This document shows, one piece after another, positions 1 to 5,183 of a stretch of 6,861 nt of DNA. Numbering within the stretch: the first letter of the stretch is position 1; each line of letters starts with the position of its first letter. The DNA is from Myxococcota bacterium (lineage in GTDB: Bacteria; Myxococcota; Polyangia; GCA-2747355; JAKLHH01), in assembly GCA_022710245.1 (NCBI GenBank), contig JAKLHH010000408.1, positions 1 to 6,861 of the forward strand, written 5' to 3'. A program made the position numbers and the translations under genes. The notes beneath the pieces are model-generated. The model made no database searches, was not told the origin of the DNA, and worked only from the letters and a program-made list of their open reading frames with translations.

Positions 1-467
1 GCCTCGACCGCCGTCCAGGGCAGGGCCGCCCGCGCGAAGTACCGCTCCGAGTCGAGCAGCCGGCCCTCGCTCTCCTCGCCCAGCGCGAGGCGCACCGTCA
101 CCGCCAGGCCGGGGCGCAGGGCCTCCACCGCCGCCGCGAGGCGCAGGTAGAGGACCTCGCGGGCGAGGCCCGGGATCAGCCGCCCGCCTCGCGTCCGCGC
201 CAGCCCCTCGAGCAGGAGCAGCCGCTCGAGCGGGGTCGCGTTCTCGCCGAGCGCGACGCGCTTCTCCGGGTGCCCGGCCGGGACCAGCAGCAGCACGGCG
301 TCGCAGCGCTCGAGGAGCGCGTCGGCGATCGCCTGGTGCGCGAGGTGGGGAGGATCGAAGGAGCCGAGGAACACCCCGACGGTCCGCGCCCCGGCGGGGA
401 GCGCGGCGTCGAGCTCGAGCGCGGCCTCGCCGGCGCCCGGGACCAGCGCAGGCACGCCCGCGGTCAC
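1..467 (-). CDS. NadD-like nucleotidyltransferase (C-terminus beyond window)
   Basis: Seen: 155 codons are present and the 3' end is cut by the window edge. After about 29 unremarkable residues comes a beta strand with GVFLGSFDPPHLAH (residues 31-44). This is the phosphate-binding signature of the HxGH nucleotidyltransferase superfamily, here as HLAH. A PAGHPEKR stretch (63-70) and TPLERLLLLEGLA (78-90) match the order of substrate-loop and helix motifs in nicotinate-nucleotide adenylyltransferases. The downstream ISSTxxR-type motif would lie outside the window. Family knowledge: such enzymes transfer a nucleotidyl group from ATP or CTP; NadD makes NaAD from NaMN. Start: GTG at 467-465, sharing GTGA with the stop of the upstream radical SAM gene, with GAGGG four bases before it. 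It is the third gene of an operon facing an NrtR-type regulator, which favours a nicotinamide-related substrate. That is inference: the protein is divergent and could act on another nucleotide or phosphoester. Confidence 0.75.
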   Translation of the reverse strand, partial: MTAGVPALVPGAGEAALELDAALPAGARTVGVFLGSFDPPHLAHQAIADALLERCDAVLLLVPAGHPEKRVALGENATPLERLLLLEGLARTRGGRLIPGLAREVLYLRLAAAVEALRPGLAVTVRLALGEESEGRLLDSERYFARAALPWTAVE

Positions 468-1213
468 GCGGCCCTCGCGAGGGCGCGCGCCAGCCGGTAG
501 CGCGCGCTCACCGTGCCGTCGGAGAAGAGGTTCAGGCAGCGGAGCCGCGTCCGCCCGAAGTCCCAGGCGGTGACCTCCAGCGCGCCCAGCTGATAGACCG
601 GGTTGCCGGCGAAGGAGCGCGCGGGCGCGAGGCCCGGCAGGAGCTCCCAGCGGCGGTGATCGCCGTCGCGACGGCGGAGCACGACCCGACGCACGCCGAG
701 CGCCTCGAGGCGCGCGAGGAGCGAGGGCAGCTCGGCGCGGTTCGGGTCGTCGACGAGGACCGAGATCTTCAGCGGGACGCGGGCCGCGCCGAGGATGGCG
801 ACAAGGTCGAGCGGCCGCCCGCCGCCGGTCATCCTCGCCACCGTCTCCGGCACCAGCGAGGGGACCGAGACCGTCGCGCGGTCGTAGCGGTTGAAGAGCT
901 CGGGGTCGGCGAGGACGCGGGTCCCGTTCGTGTGGAGCGAGACGCGCACCCCCGGCACCTCGGCGCGCAGGCAGGCGAGGAGCTCGCGCTGGTAGGGGTA
1001 GAGCTGCGGCTCGGCGTCGAGGCCGGTCAGCGAGACCTCGCGCACGCCGTGCTGGCGGAGCGCGGCGGTGAAGCGCTCGAGGCCAGGGAGCGGAAAGCGC
1101 TCGAGGCTCGAGGGCAGCCGGGGCAGGCGGCGGCCGACGCAGGCCGGGCAGCGCAGGTTGCAGCGGCCAGCGAGGAGGATGTTGGCGAACGCGTAGGGCC
1201 GCGCGGCGCTCAC
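464..1213 (-). CDS. Small radical SAM protein, second gene of operon
   Basis: Seen: 249 residues. CNLRCPAC (Cys18, Cys22, Cys25) is the CX3CX2C site that binds the SAM-ligating 4Fe-4S cluster. It is followed by an SLTGLDAEP segment (61-69), resembling the GGxEP-type SAM-contact region of MoaA-like radical SAM proteins, and by SLHTNGT (92-98), another typical strand. There is no SPASM or twitch domain with several cysteines. The only C-terminal cysteine is Cys226, in a conspicuous CLNLFSDGTVS tail. Known: the fold generates a 5'-deoxyadenosyl radical; the substrate cannot be read from this sequence. Start: GTG at 1213-1211, in a GTGA overlap with the preceding gene. Its Shine-Dalgarno GGAGG (complement of 1220-1224) lies six bases upstream, inside the last codons of that gene. 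It is probably translationally coupled to both neighbours. Other radical SAM subfamilies are possible; I do not recognise a named one. Confidence 0.85.
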   Translation of the reverse strand: MSAARPYAFANILLAGRCNLRCPACVGRRLPRLPSSLERFPLPGLERFTAALRQHGVREVSLTGLDAEPQLYPYQRELLACLRAEVPGVRVSLHTNGTRVLADPELFNRYDRATVSVPSLVPETVARMTGGGRPLDLVAILGAARVPLKISVLVDDPNRAELPSLLARLEALGVRRVVLRRRDGDHRRWELLPGLAPARSFAGNPVYQLGALEVTAWDFGRTRLRCLNLFSDGTVSARYRLARALARAA

Positions 1214-2877
1214 GAGGCACCTCCCGCCTCCGCGGGGGCACCTCCCGCCTCCGCGGGGGCACCTCCCGCCTCCGCGGGGGCACCTCCCGCCTCCGCGGGG
1301 GCACCTCCCGCCTCCGCGTCCCTGCGCTCGTCCGCCGCACCACCGCCCAGCGCGAGCAGGTGCGCCTTCACCGCGTCGGAGTAGAAGAGCGCGATGACGC
1401 CGCTCACCGCGCGGGCGCCGGCGCGCGTGAGGCAGAGGCGGCTGCCACGCTCCACCATCAGGCCGCGCTCGAGGACGAAGGCGACCTCGGCAGGGAAGCG
1501 CTCCTCGAGCGCCACCCCGAAGCGGAGGTGGAAGGCGCGCCGCTCGATGGCGCCGGCGTAGAAGGAGACGGCGAGCATCTTCGCCATGCCCTCCGACGGC
1601 GGCAGGTGGTAGAGGTCCTGCAGCGGCAGCCGGCCGGCGGCCACCGCGGCGAGGTAGGGCTCGAGCCGCTTGCTCGCGGCGCCCTCGTTGTAGGCGAGGA
1701 GGTTCCCGGTGAAGCTCTGGGCGCCGAGGCCGAGGCCGAGGTAGGGGACGCCCCAGACCACGCGCGCGGTGAGGTAGGCGCTGGTGCCCGGGTCGCCGGG
1801 GACGCGGGTGAAGCTGTTCTGGCCCGGCACCGCGGCGTAGCCGGCGGCGCCGAGGAGGTCGTGCGCGAGCTCGTGCATCTCCGCGACGCGCTCGAGGCTG
1901 ACCTGGCGGGCCTCGGCCTGCACGCTCGTCCCCTTGTAGCGCATCCGGTAGAGGGTGATCACCTCGGGGTCGAGGCGCAGCGCGGCCTCGAGGCTGTGGC
2001 GGAGATCGTCCAGGCTCTGGCGGGCGAGGCCGTACATCAGGTCGAGGTTGAGGCAGGCGAAGCCGGCGCGCCGCACGTGCTCCACCGCGACGGCGTTCTC
2101 CTCGACGCGGGCGGCGCGCCCGTACTGCTGCAGCAGGTGATCGCTCACCACCTGCAGCCCCATGCTGAGCCGGTCGACGCCGGCGGCGCGGAGGGCCGCG
2201 AGCCGCTCGGGCGCGCGCGCGGCGAGGCGGGGGGTCGTCTCGAGGCTGATGCCGAAGCCGGGCGCCAGGCGGAAGCCGGCGCGCACCCGAGCGACGAGCT
2301 CGGCGATCCGCGCCGGCTGCACCAGTCCCGGCGTGCCGCCGCCGAGGTCGAGCCCGACCAGCTCGCGGGCGCCGCCGAGGTTCTCCAGGTGGAGCTCCAG
2401 CTCGCGCAGGAGCGCGGCGTGGTAGCGCGCCTCGACCGCCTCGTCGTGGGTGGGGACCACGGTGTACTCGCAGAAGCCGCAGCGCCGCTCGCAGAAGGGC
2501 AGGTGGAGGTAGAGCCCGAGCGGCCGCTCCGGCCCGAGCGCGCCGGCGAGGAGCGCGGCGTGCCGCTCCTCCGGCTGGCGGTAGCGCCAGATGGTCCGGC
2601 GGTGCGCGATCGGGTAGGCGGTGTTGGCGAGGTGGTGGTGACGGAGCCCGGCCGCGAAGACCTCGGCGGGCGTGAAGGGGCCGGGGCCCGCGCTCTCGGG
2701 CGCCCAGTCGAGCGCGTCCGGGCGGGGGGCGGACCCGGGCGTCGCACAGAGGGCGCGACCGTCGGCGGCGGGCACGGCGGGGAGGGCGCGACAGCCGGCA
2801 GCGGCGGGCACGGCGGGGAGGGCGCGACAGCCGGCAGCGGCGGGCGCGGCGGGGAGGGCGGTGGGCGAGGGGGTCAT
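1210..2877 (-). CDS. HemN/HutW-like radical SAM protein with repeat-rich ends
   Basis: Seen: 555 residues. The N-terminal ~65 residues are Ala/Pro-rich, with about three copies of a 12-residue repeat. The core starts near residue 70. HLPFCERRCGFC gives Cys129, Cys133 and Cys136 (CX3CX2C), followed by GGGTP (179-183), ETTP (213-216), RLSMGLQ (236-242) and NLDLMYGL (277-284), the HemN-family order. A C-terminal winged-helix-like segment (about 425-505) precedes an acidic Ala/Gly tail of AEAGGAP heptads. The fourth cysteine of classical HemN (CX3CX2CXC) is absent. Known: the family includes oxygen-independent coproporphyrinogen oxidase, the heme chaperone HemW and the heme-opening HutW/ChuW group. 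The GGGTP core fits all of these, but pairing with a second radical SAM gene and a nucleotidyltransferase argues against routine heme synthesis. Start: ATG at 2877, with AGGAG eight bases upstream (complement of 2886-2890). It is the first gene of the operon; the palindrome at 2895-2917 lies just upstream. The exact reaction is unknown. Confidence 0.88.
   Translation of the reverse strand: MTPSPTALPAAPAAAGCRALPAVPAAAGCRALPAVPAADGRALCATPGSAPRPDALDWAPESAGPGPFTPAEVFAAGLRHHHLANTAYPIAHRRTIWRYRQPEERHAALLAGALGPERPLGLYLHLPFCERRCGFCEYTVVPTHDEAVEARYHAALLRELELHLENLGGARELVGLDLGGGTPGLVQPARIAELVARVRAGFRLAPGFGISLETTPRLAARAPERLAALRAAGVDRLSMGLQVVSDHLLQQYGRAARVEENAVAVEHVRRAGFACLNLDLMYGLARQSLDDLRHSLEAALRLDPEVITLYRMRYKGTSVQAEARQVSLERVAEMHELAHDLLGAAGYAAVPGQNSFTRVPGDPGTSAYLTARVVWGVPYLGLGLGAQSFTGNLLAYNEGAASKRLEPYLAAVAAGRLPLQDLYHLPPSEGMAKMLAVSFYAGAIERRAFHLRFGVALEERFPAEVAFVLERGLMVERGSRLCLTRAGARAVSGVIALFYSDAVKAHLLALGGGAADERRDAEAGGAPAEAGGAPAEAGGAPAEAGGAPAEAGGAS
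1218..1318. repeat. 21-bp tandem repeat, four full copies plus a partial
   Basis: Units begin at 1218, 1239, 1260 and 1281 and are identical. A fifth copy matches for 17 bases from 1302. Read on the minus strand, each unit encodes the heptad AEAGGAP at the C-terminus of the HemN-like protein. Because 21 is divisible by three, gain or loss of copies keeps the frame. Every unit contains GGAGGTG, so the array is also a series of Shine-Dalgarno-like sequences ahead of the next gene's GTG. Near-perfect identity between copies suggests recent slippage expansion, or possibly assembly uncertainty in copy number. Confidence 0.95.
1220..1224 (-). promoter_or_regulatory. Shine-Dalgarno of second radical SAM gene, inside repeat
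   Basis: The minus-strand GGAGG lies six bases before the GTG at 1213-1211. It belongs to the unit of the 21-bp array nearest that start, within the coding end of the HemN-like gene. It supports the GTG start and translational coupling. Confidence 0.7.
2757..2859. repeat. 36-bp in-frame tandem repeat at 5' end of HemN-like gene
   Basis: Two 36-bp units (2788-2823 and 2824-2859) differ at one base (A versus G, giving Val or Ala). A related partial copy of 31 bases lies at 2757-2787. On the minus strand they encode ALPAVPAAAGCR and variants, a low-complexity Ala/Pro segment between the start codon and the radical SAM core, with one Cys per full unit. The array is unrelated to the 21-bp array at the other end of the same gene. 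Unit length is divisible by three, so copy-number change keeps the frame. Confidence 0.9.
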
Positions 2878-2894
2878 GGCAGCGGCTCCTGCGC

Positions 2895-2917
2895 GTTTAA
2901 TTAGATTCTGACTAAAC
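2895..2917. promoter_or_regulatory. Candidate NrtR operator, 23-bp imperfect palindrome
   Basis: The sequence runs from GTTTA to TAAAC, with inner AGA and TCT on either side of the centre. Of 11 base pairs around the central base, nine are complementary. It is AT-rich in a very GC-rich setting. It lies in the gap between the NrtR-type gene and the divergent radical SAM operon, five bases upstream of that operon's Shine-Dalgarno, and covers the likely operon -10. NrtR proteins are dimeric and bind palindromes of roughly this size. Assignment to this regulator rests on position and symmetry; I did not match it to a published consensus. Confidence 0.6.
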
Positions 2918-2932
2918 CGCGGGAGAGATCAA
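2905..2932 (-). promoter_or_regulatory. Possible promoter of radical SAM operon
   Basis: On the minus strand, TTGATC (complement of 2927-2932) and CAGAAT (complement of 2905-2910) are separated by 16 bases, each matching four of six sigma-70 consensus positions. The -10 falls inside the 23-bp palindrome, so a bound regulator would block it. A start around 2898 would leave a leader of only about 20 bases. Confidence 0.4.
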
Positions 2933-2959
2933 GCCCCGCCCGATAAGCGGCGACGGCAA

Positions 2960-2989
2960 TTGACGTGCTATTGATGAAGCTGGTAAAAG
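2960..2989 (+). promoter_or_regulatory. Possible promoter of NrtR-like gene
   Basis: TTGACG (2960-2965, five of six matches to the -35 consensus) and TAAAAG (2984-2989, four of six) are separated by 18 bases in an AT-rich stretch, 28 bases before the proposed GTG start. It does not overlap the palindrome, so autoregulation is less clear than control of the divergent operon. Confidence 0.4.
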
Positions 2990-3006
2990 TAATCAGGAAT
3001 ATTATT

Positions 3007-3011
3007 GGAGG
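3007..3011 (+). promoter_or_regulatory. Shine-Dalgarno that fixes the NrtR-like start
   Basis: GGAGG lies five bases before GTG 3017. An in-frame TTG at 3005 would place this sequence inside the coding region and is the less likely start. Confidence 0.75.
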
Positions 3012-3016
3012 CGAAC

Positions 3017-3697
3017 GTGCCACCCCAGCTCGAGCGACCGGTCCTGGCGGTGGACGTCGTGCTGCTGCGGGTGCGGGAGGATCAGCTCGAGGCGCTGCTG
3101 CAGCACCGGCGTCAGGGCCCGCACCGCGGCCAGCTCGCGCTCCCCGGCGTCGCCGTGCGCCTCGACGAGACGCTGGAGGCCGCCGCCCGCCGCGCGCTGG
3201 TGGAGAAGGCAGGCCTGCCCGCCGAGGCGCAGGCGGCCCTGCACCTCGAGCAGCTGGCGGCCTTCGACGGCCTCTACCGCGACCCGCGCGGGCGCACGGT
3301 GAGCGTCGCCTACCTCGGGCTCGCGCCGGCCGACGGCCCGCAGCCGAGCCGCGGCAGCTGGCACCGCACGCGCGAGCTCCGCGGCAGCCTCCCCTTCGAC
3401 CACGACCAGATCATCGCGGCCGCGGCGGCGCGCCTCGCTGGCAAGCTCCGCTACACCAACATCGCGGCCTGCCTGCTCCCTCCCACCTTCCGCATCGAGG
3501 AGCTGGAGGCGGTCTACACGGCGATCCTCGGCCGCCGGCTGAACCGGGCCAACTTCCGCAGCAAGCTGCTCAAGATCGGCCTGATCGAGCGGGCCGGCGT
3601 CCTCGAGGAGGCGGTCGGCCGGCAGGGTGGCCGGCCGCCGCACCTCTACCGCTTCCGCCGCGAGGAGCCCGAGGCCGTGGAGCGGGACTTCCTCTGA
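3017..3697 (+). CDS. nrtR: NrtR-family regulator: Nudix sensor plus winged helix
   Basis: Seen: 226 residues from GTG 3017. Residues about 8-130 form a Nudix domain. Its box (44-67) reads G, E51, then RALVEKAGL, where active Nudix enzymes have REUxEExGU. The first Glu of the REUxEE core is Ala60 and the last is Lys64, so metal-dependent hydrolysis is probably lost. LPFDHDQII (125-133) and GKLRYTNIA (142-150) are typical NrtR linker sequences. Residues 153-213 form the winged helix, with VYTAILGRRLNRANFRSKLL and a closing GRPPHLYRF. Known: NrtR proteins usually repress NAD-synthesis or salvage genes and respond to ADP-ribose through the Nudix domain; Bacteroidetes relatives control arabinose genes. 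Context: it diverges from an operon containing a NadD-like enzyme and two radical SAM proteins, with a palindrome between. That operon is the natural target, and the effector is probably a nicotinamide- or ribose-containing nucleotide. The family call is firm; the ligand is inferred. Confidence 0.9.
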   Translation: MPPQLERPVLAVDVVLLRVREDQLEALLQHRRQGPHRGQLALPGVAVRLDETLEAAARRALVEKAGLPAEAQAALHLEQLAAFDGLYRDPRGRTVSVAYLGLAPADGPQPSRGSWHRTRELRGSLPFDHDQIIAAAAARLAGKLRYTNIAACLLPPTFRIEELEAVYTAILGRRLNRANFRSKLLKIGLIERAGVLEEAVGRQGGRPPHLYRFRREEPEAVERDFL

Positions 3698-3704
3698 GCA
3701 ACGA

Positions 3705-3743
3705 CGGGCAGGGCGCAGGGGCGAGACGAGCGGGCCCTGCCCG
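3705..3743. terminator. GC-rich hairpin between convergent genes
   Basis: Ten-base arms CGGGCAGGGC (3705-3714) and GCCCTGCCCG (3734-3743) are perfectly complementary around a 19-base loop. They lie wholly between the nrtR stop (3695-3697) and the end of the minus-strand dehydrogenase-like gene at 3750. There is no T-tract on either side, so this is a stem-loop candidate for ending transcription from both directions, not a canonical intrinsic terminator. Confidence 0.45.
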
Positions 3744-3749
3744 CCGCTC

Positions 3750-4556
3750 TCACCGCTCGTACATCTGTCGCACGGTCCTGCTCATCAGCTCGACGGCGGT
3801 GCGCCGCGGCAGCAGCCGCTGGAGCAGCGCCACCACGCGGTTGAAGCGGCCCGTCACCGTGCTCGGCCCCCGGCCGAGCGCGGCGAGCGCCTCGGCGACC
3901 ACCGCCTCGGGCTCCTGCTCGGGGGCGGCGAAGCGCCCGCGCCGCGGCTGGCTGCCGAAGTAGCTCGGCGTGCGCGTGGCGCCGGGGCAGCAGGCGAGCA
4001 CGTCGACGCCCGCCTCGCGCAGCTCGCTCCAGAGCCCCTCGGCGAGGACCAGGTTGAAGGCGCGCGTGGCCGCGTAGTGGCTGATCAGCACCGAGCCCTG
4101 CAGCGCCATCATCGACGACATCAGCAGGATGGCGCCGCGGCCGCGGGCGCGCATCGGCTCCCCGAGCGCCCGGGTGAGGAGCGTCGGTGCGCGGCAGTTG
4201 ATCTCCAGCACGCGGAGGTGCTCCTCGAGCGGCACCTCGAGGAAGGGCGCGATGGGCGAGAGGGCGGCGTTGTAGACGAGCACGCCGACCTCGAGCTCGC
4301 GCGTCGCCAGGGCGATGGCCGGCACCGTCGCCGGGTCGGCGAGGTCCAGCGCGAGCGGTCGCGCCTCCACGTGGTGGGCGGCGGCGAGCTCGCTCGCGAG
4401 CTGGGCGAGGAGCGGCTCGCGCCGCGCGACCAGGACCAGGTCGTGCCCCCGCGCCGCGAGGGCGCGCGCGAAGGCGGCGCCGAGGCCCTCGGAGGCGCCG
4501 GCGATGACGGCCCAGGCGCCGTAGCGCTGGCGCCAGGAGAGGGGGGCTGGGCTCAT
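3750..4556 (-). CDS. Short-chain dehydrogenase-like protein with YxxxR in place of YxxxK
   Basis: Seen: 268 residues, the usual size for a classical SDR. It has the Rossmann glycine motif AGASEGLG (19-26), VARR (43-46) after beta 2 (a basic pair often linked with NADP preference), DLAD (71-74), YNAALS (95-100) for the NNAG motif, Asn120, Ser147/148, Tyr161 and CCPGATRTP (189-197). The catalytic lysine expected at Tyr+4 is Arg165 (codon CGC), so the usual Ser-Tyr-Lys triad is changed. Known: SDRs oxidise or reduce alcohols and ketones, many acting on acyl, steroid or sugar substrates; the lysine binds the ribose and lowers the tyrosine pKa. The C-terminal 30 residues are basic and may be peripheral to membranes (inference). 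Start: ATG 4556, with AGGAG nine bases upstream (complement of 4566-4570). It is convergent with nrtR and divergent from the DUF2809 gene, and does not look co-transcribed with the radical SAM operon. The substrate is unknown. Confidence 0.85.
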   Translation of the reverse strand: MSPAPLSWRQRYGAWAVIAGASEGLGAAFARALAARGHDLVLVARREPLLAQLASELAAAHHVEARPLALDLADPATVPAIALATRELEVGVLVYNAALSPIAPFLEVPLEEHLRVLEINCRAPTLLTRALGEPMRARGRGAILLMSSMMALQGSVLISHYAATRAFNLVLAEGLWSELREAGVDVLACCPGATRTPSYFGSQPRRGRFAAPEQEPEAVVAEALAALGRGPSTVTGRFNRVVALLQRLLPRRTAVELMSRTVRQMYER

Positions 4557-4612
4557 CGAGGGCTGCTCCTTTCATTGACCGCGCGGCGCCCCGGAACGAC
4601 GATCAGCGCCCG

Positions 4613-4624
4613 GGGTCCGGACCC
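4613..4624. promoter_or_regulatory. 12-bp perfect palindrome in divergent gap
   Basis: GGGTCCGGACCC sits in the 98-bp gap between the divergent dehydrogenase-like and DUF2809 genes. It could be a shared operator, but such GC palindromes also arise by chance at this base composition. I see no convincing promoter for either gene in the gap. TTGACC at 4575-4580 is the best -35-like sequence, but it lacks a good partner. Confidence 0.25.
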
Positions 4625-4654
4625 GCGAGAGGCGGAAGAAGCATAGCACGAGCC

Positions 4655-5143
4655 ATGCGCTCCCATGAAGAAGTGTCGCGGCGCCGCCCAGGTCGGGCGG
4701 TCGTGCGGAGCGGCCGCGACCAACAAGTCAGCCGCGAGACCGGGTCGCCCCGCGTCGCCTCGCGCCTGGTCCTCGTCGGGCTCCTCGCGCTGGTCATCGG
4801 CCTCGGGCTCGCGGCGCGCCACGGCCTCGGCGGCTGGTGGGCCAAGTACGCGGGCGTCGCGCTCTGGTCGGTGATGGCTTACCTCGGCGTGCTGCTCGTG
4901 CGCCCCGCCCTGCGCCCGCTGACGGCGGCGCTCCTCACGCTCGCCGTCAGCTGGGCCGTGGAGCTCGCGCAGCTCTCGCCCGTGCCGGCCTGGCTGGCGA
5001 GCAGGAGCCTGCTCTTGCGCCTCCTCCTGGGGTCGACCTTCAGCGGCTGGGACCTGCCAGCCTACGCCGCCGGCGTGCTCCTCGCCGCGCTGCTTCACGA
5101 GGGCGCCTGGAGAGTTTGGCAGTCATCCCGGAATTCTGGTTAA
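4655..5143 (+). CDS. DUF2809-type small integral membrane protein
   Basis: Seen: 162 residues. A charged, Arg-rich N-terminus (1-36) is followed by four hydrophobic segments at about 37-54, 66-84, 90-108 and 133-148. Motifs recognised from the DUF2809 family are GLGGWWAKYAGVALW (57-71), SWAVELAQL (99-107) and FSGWDLPAYAAG (129-140). Known: the family consists of small predicted inner-membrane proteins with no established function, and the motif layout is faintly reminiscent of VanZ-like proteins. The N-terminal extension is longer than expected for the family, and no good Shine-Dalgarno precedes ATG 4655. A later in-frame start, for example GTG near 4703, is possible. It is divergent from the dehydrogenase-like gene. 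Forty bases separate it from the lipoprotein gene on the same strand, which has its own promoter-like sequence, so joint function is not implied. Confidence 0.7.
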   Translation: MRSHEEVSRRRPGRAVVRSGRDQQVSRETGSPRVASRLVLVGLLALVIGLGLAARHGLGGWWAKYAGVALWSVMAYLGVLLVRPALRPLTAALLTLAVSWAVELAQLSPVPAWLASRSLLLRLLLGSTFSGWDLPAYAAGVLLAALLHEGAWRVWQSSRNSG

Positions 5144-5145
5144 AT
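5116..5145 (+). promoter_or_regulatory. Possible promoter of IPT/TIG lipoprotein gene
   Basis: TTGGCA (5116-5121, five of six -35 matches) and TTAAAT (5140-5145, four of six) are separated by 18 bases. They overlap the 3' end of the DUF2809 gene. A short inverted repeat, CTAGT (5153-5157) and ACTAG (5164-5168), lies just downstream, between the -10 and the ribosome binding site. Confidence 0.45.
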
Positions 5146-5183
5146 GGCATCACTAGTCCAGTTACTAGCCTGAGGAGGAGCCC

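Noticed and set aside
471..484. 14-bp perfect palindrome GCCCTCGCGAGGGC near the nucleotidyltransferase start
   Set aside because: It lies in coding sequence (codons for Arg/Ala/Leu) and GC palindromes are expected here. It overlaps the GAGGG ribosome site, so an effect on translation is conceivable but unsupported.
1218..1318. Possible CRISPR-like array
   Set aside because: Units are contiguous with no spacers and lie in frame inside a gene; this is a simple tandem repeat.
656..1384. Plus-strand frame across the small radical SAM gene
   Set aside because: It has no motif, and part of it is only the translated 21-bp array. The CX3CX2C protein on the other strand explains the region.
1210..2877. 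Assignment as coproporphyrinogen oxidase HemN or HemW
   Set aside because: The fourth cysteine of HemN is missing, and the operon partners and divergent regulator do not point to heme synthesis. Only family-level similarity is supported.
1360..2904. Long plus-strand open frame opposite the HemN-like gene
   Set aside because: Composition is Ala/Gly/Arg/Glu-rich with no recognisable motif. The minus strand encodes clear radical SAM motifs with a good ribosome binding site. High GC makes such antisense frames common.
3005..3016. TTG 3005 as the start of the NrtR-like gene
   Set aside because: It would place the GGAGG ribosome site inside the gene. GTG 3017 is spaced correctly from that site.
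2965..3963. Plus-strand frame overlapping nrtR in another phase
   Set aside because: It is Pro/Arg/Ala-rich shadow sequence, and it overlaps two well-supported genes.
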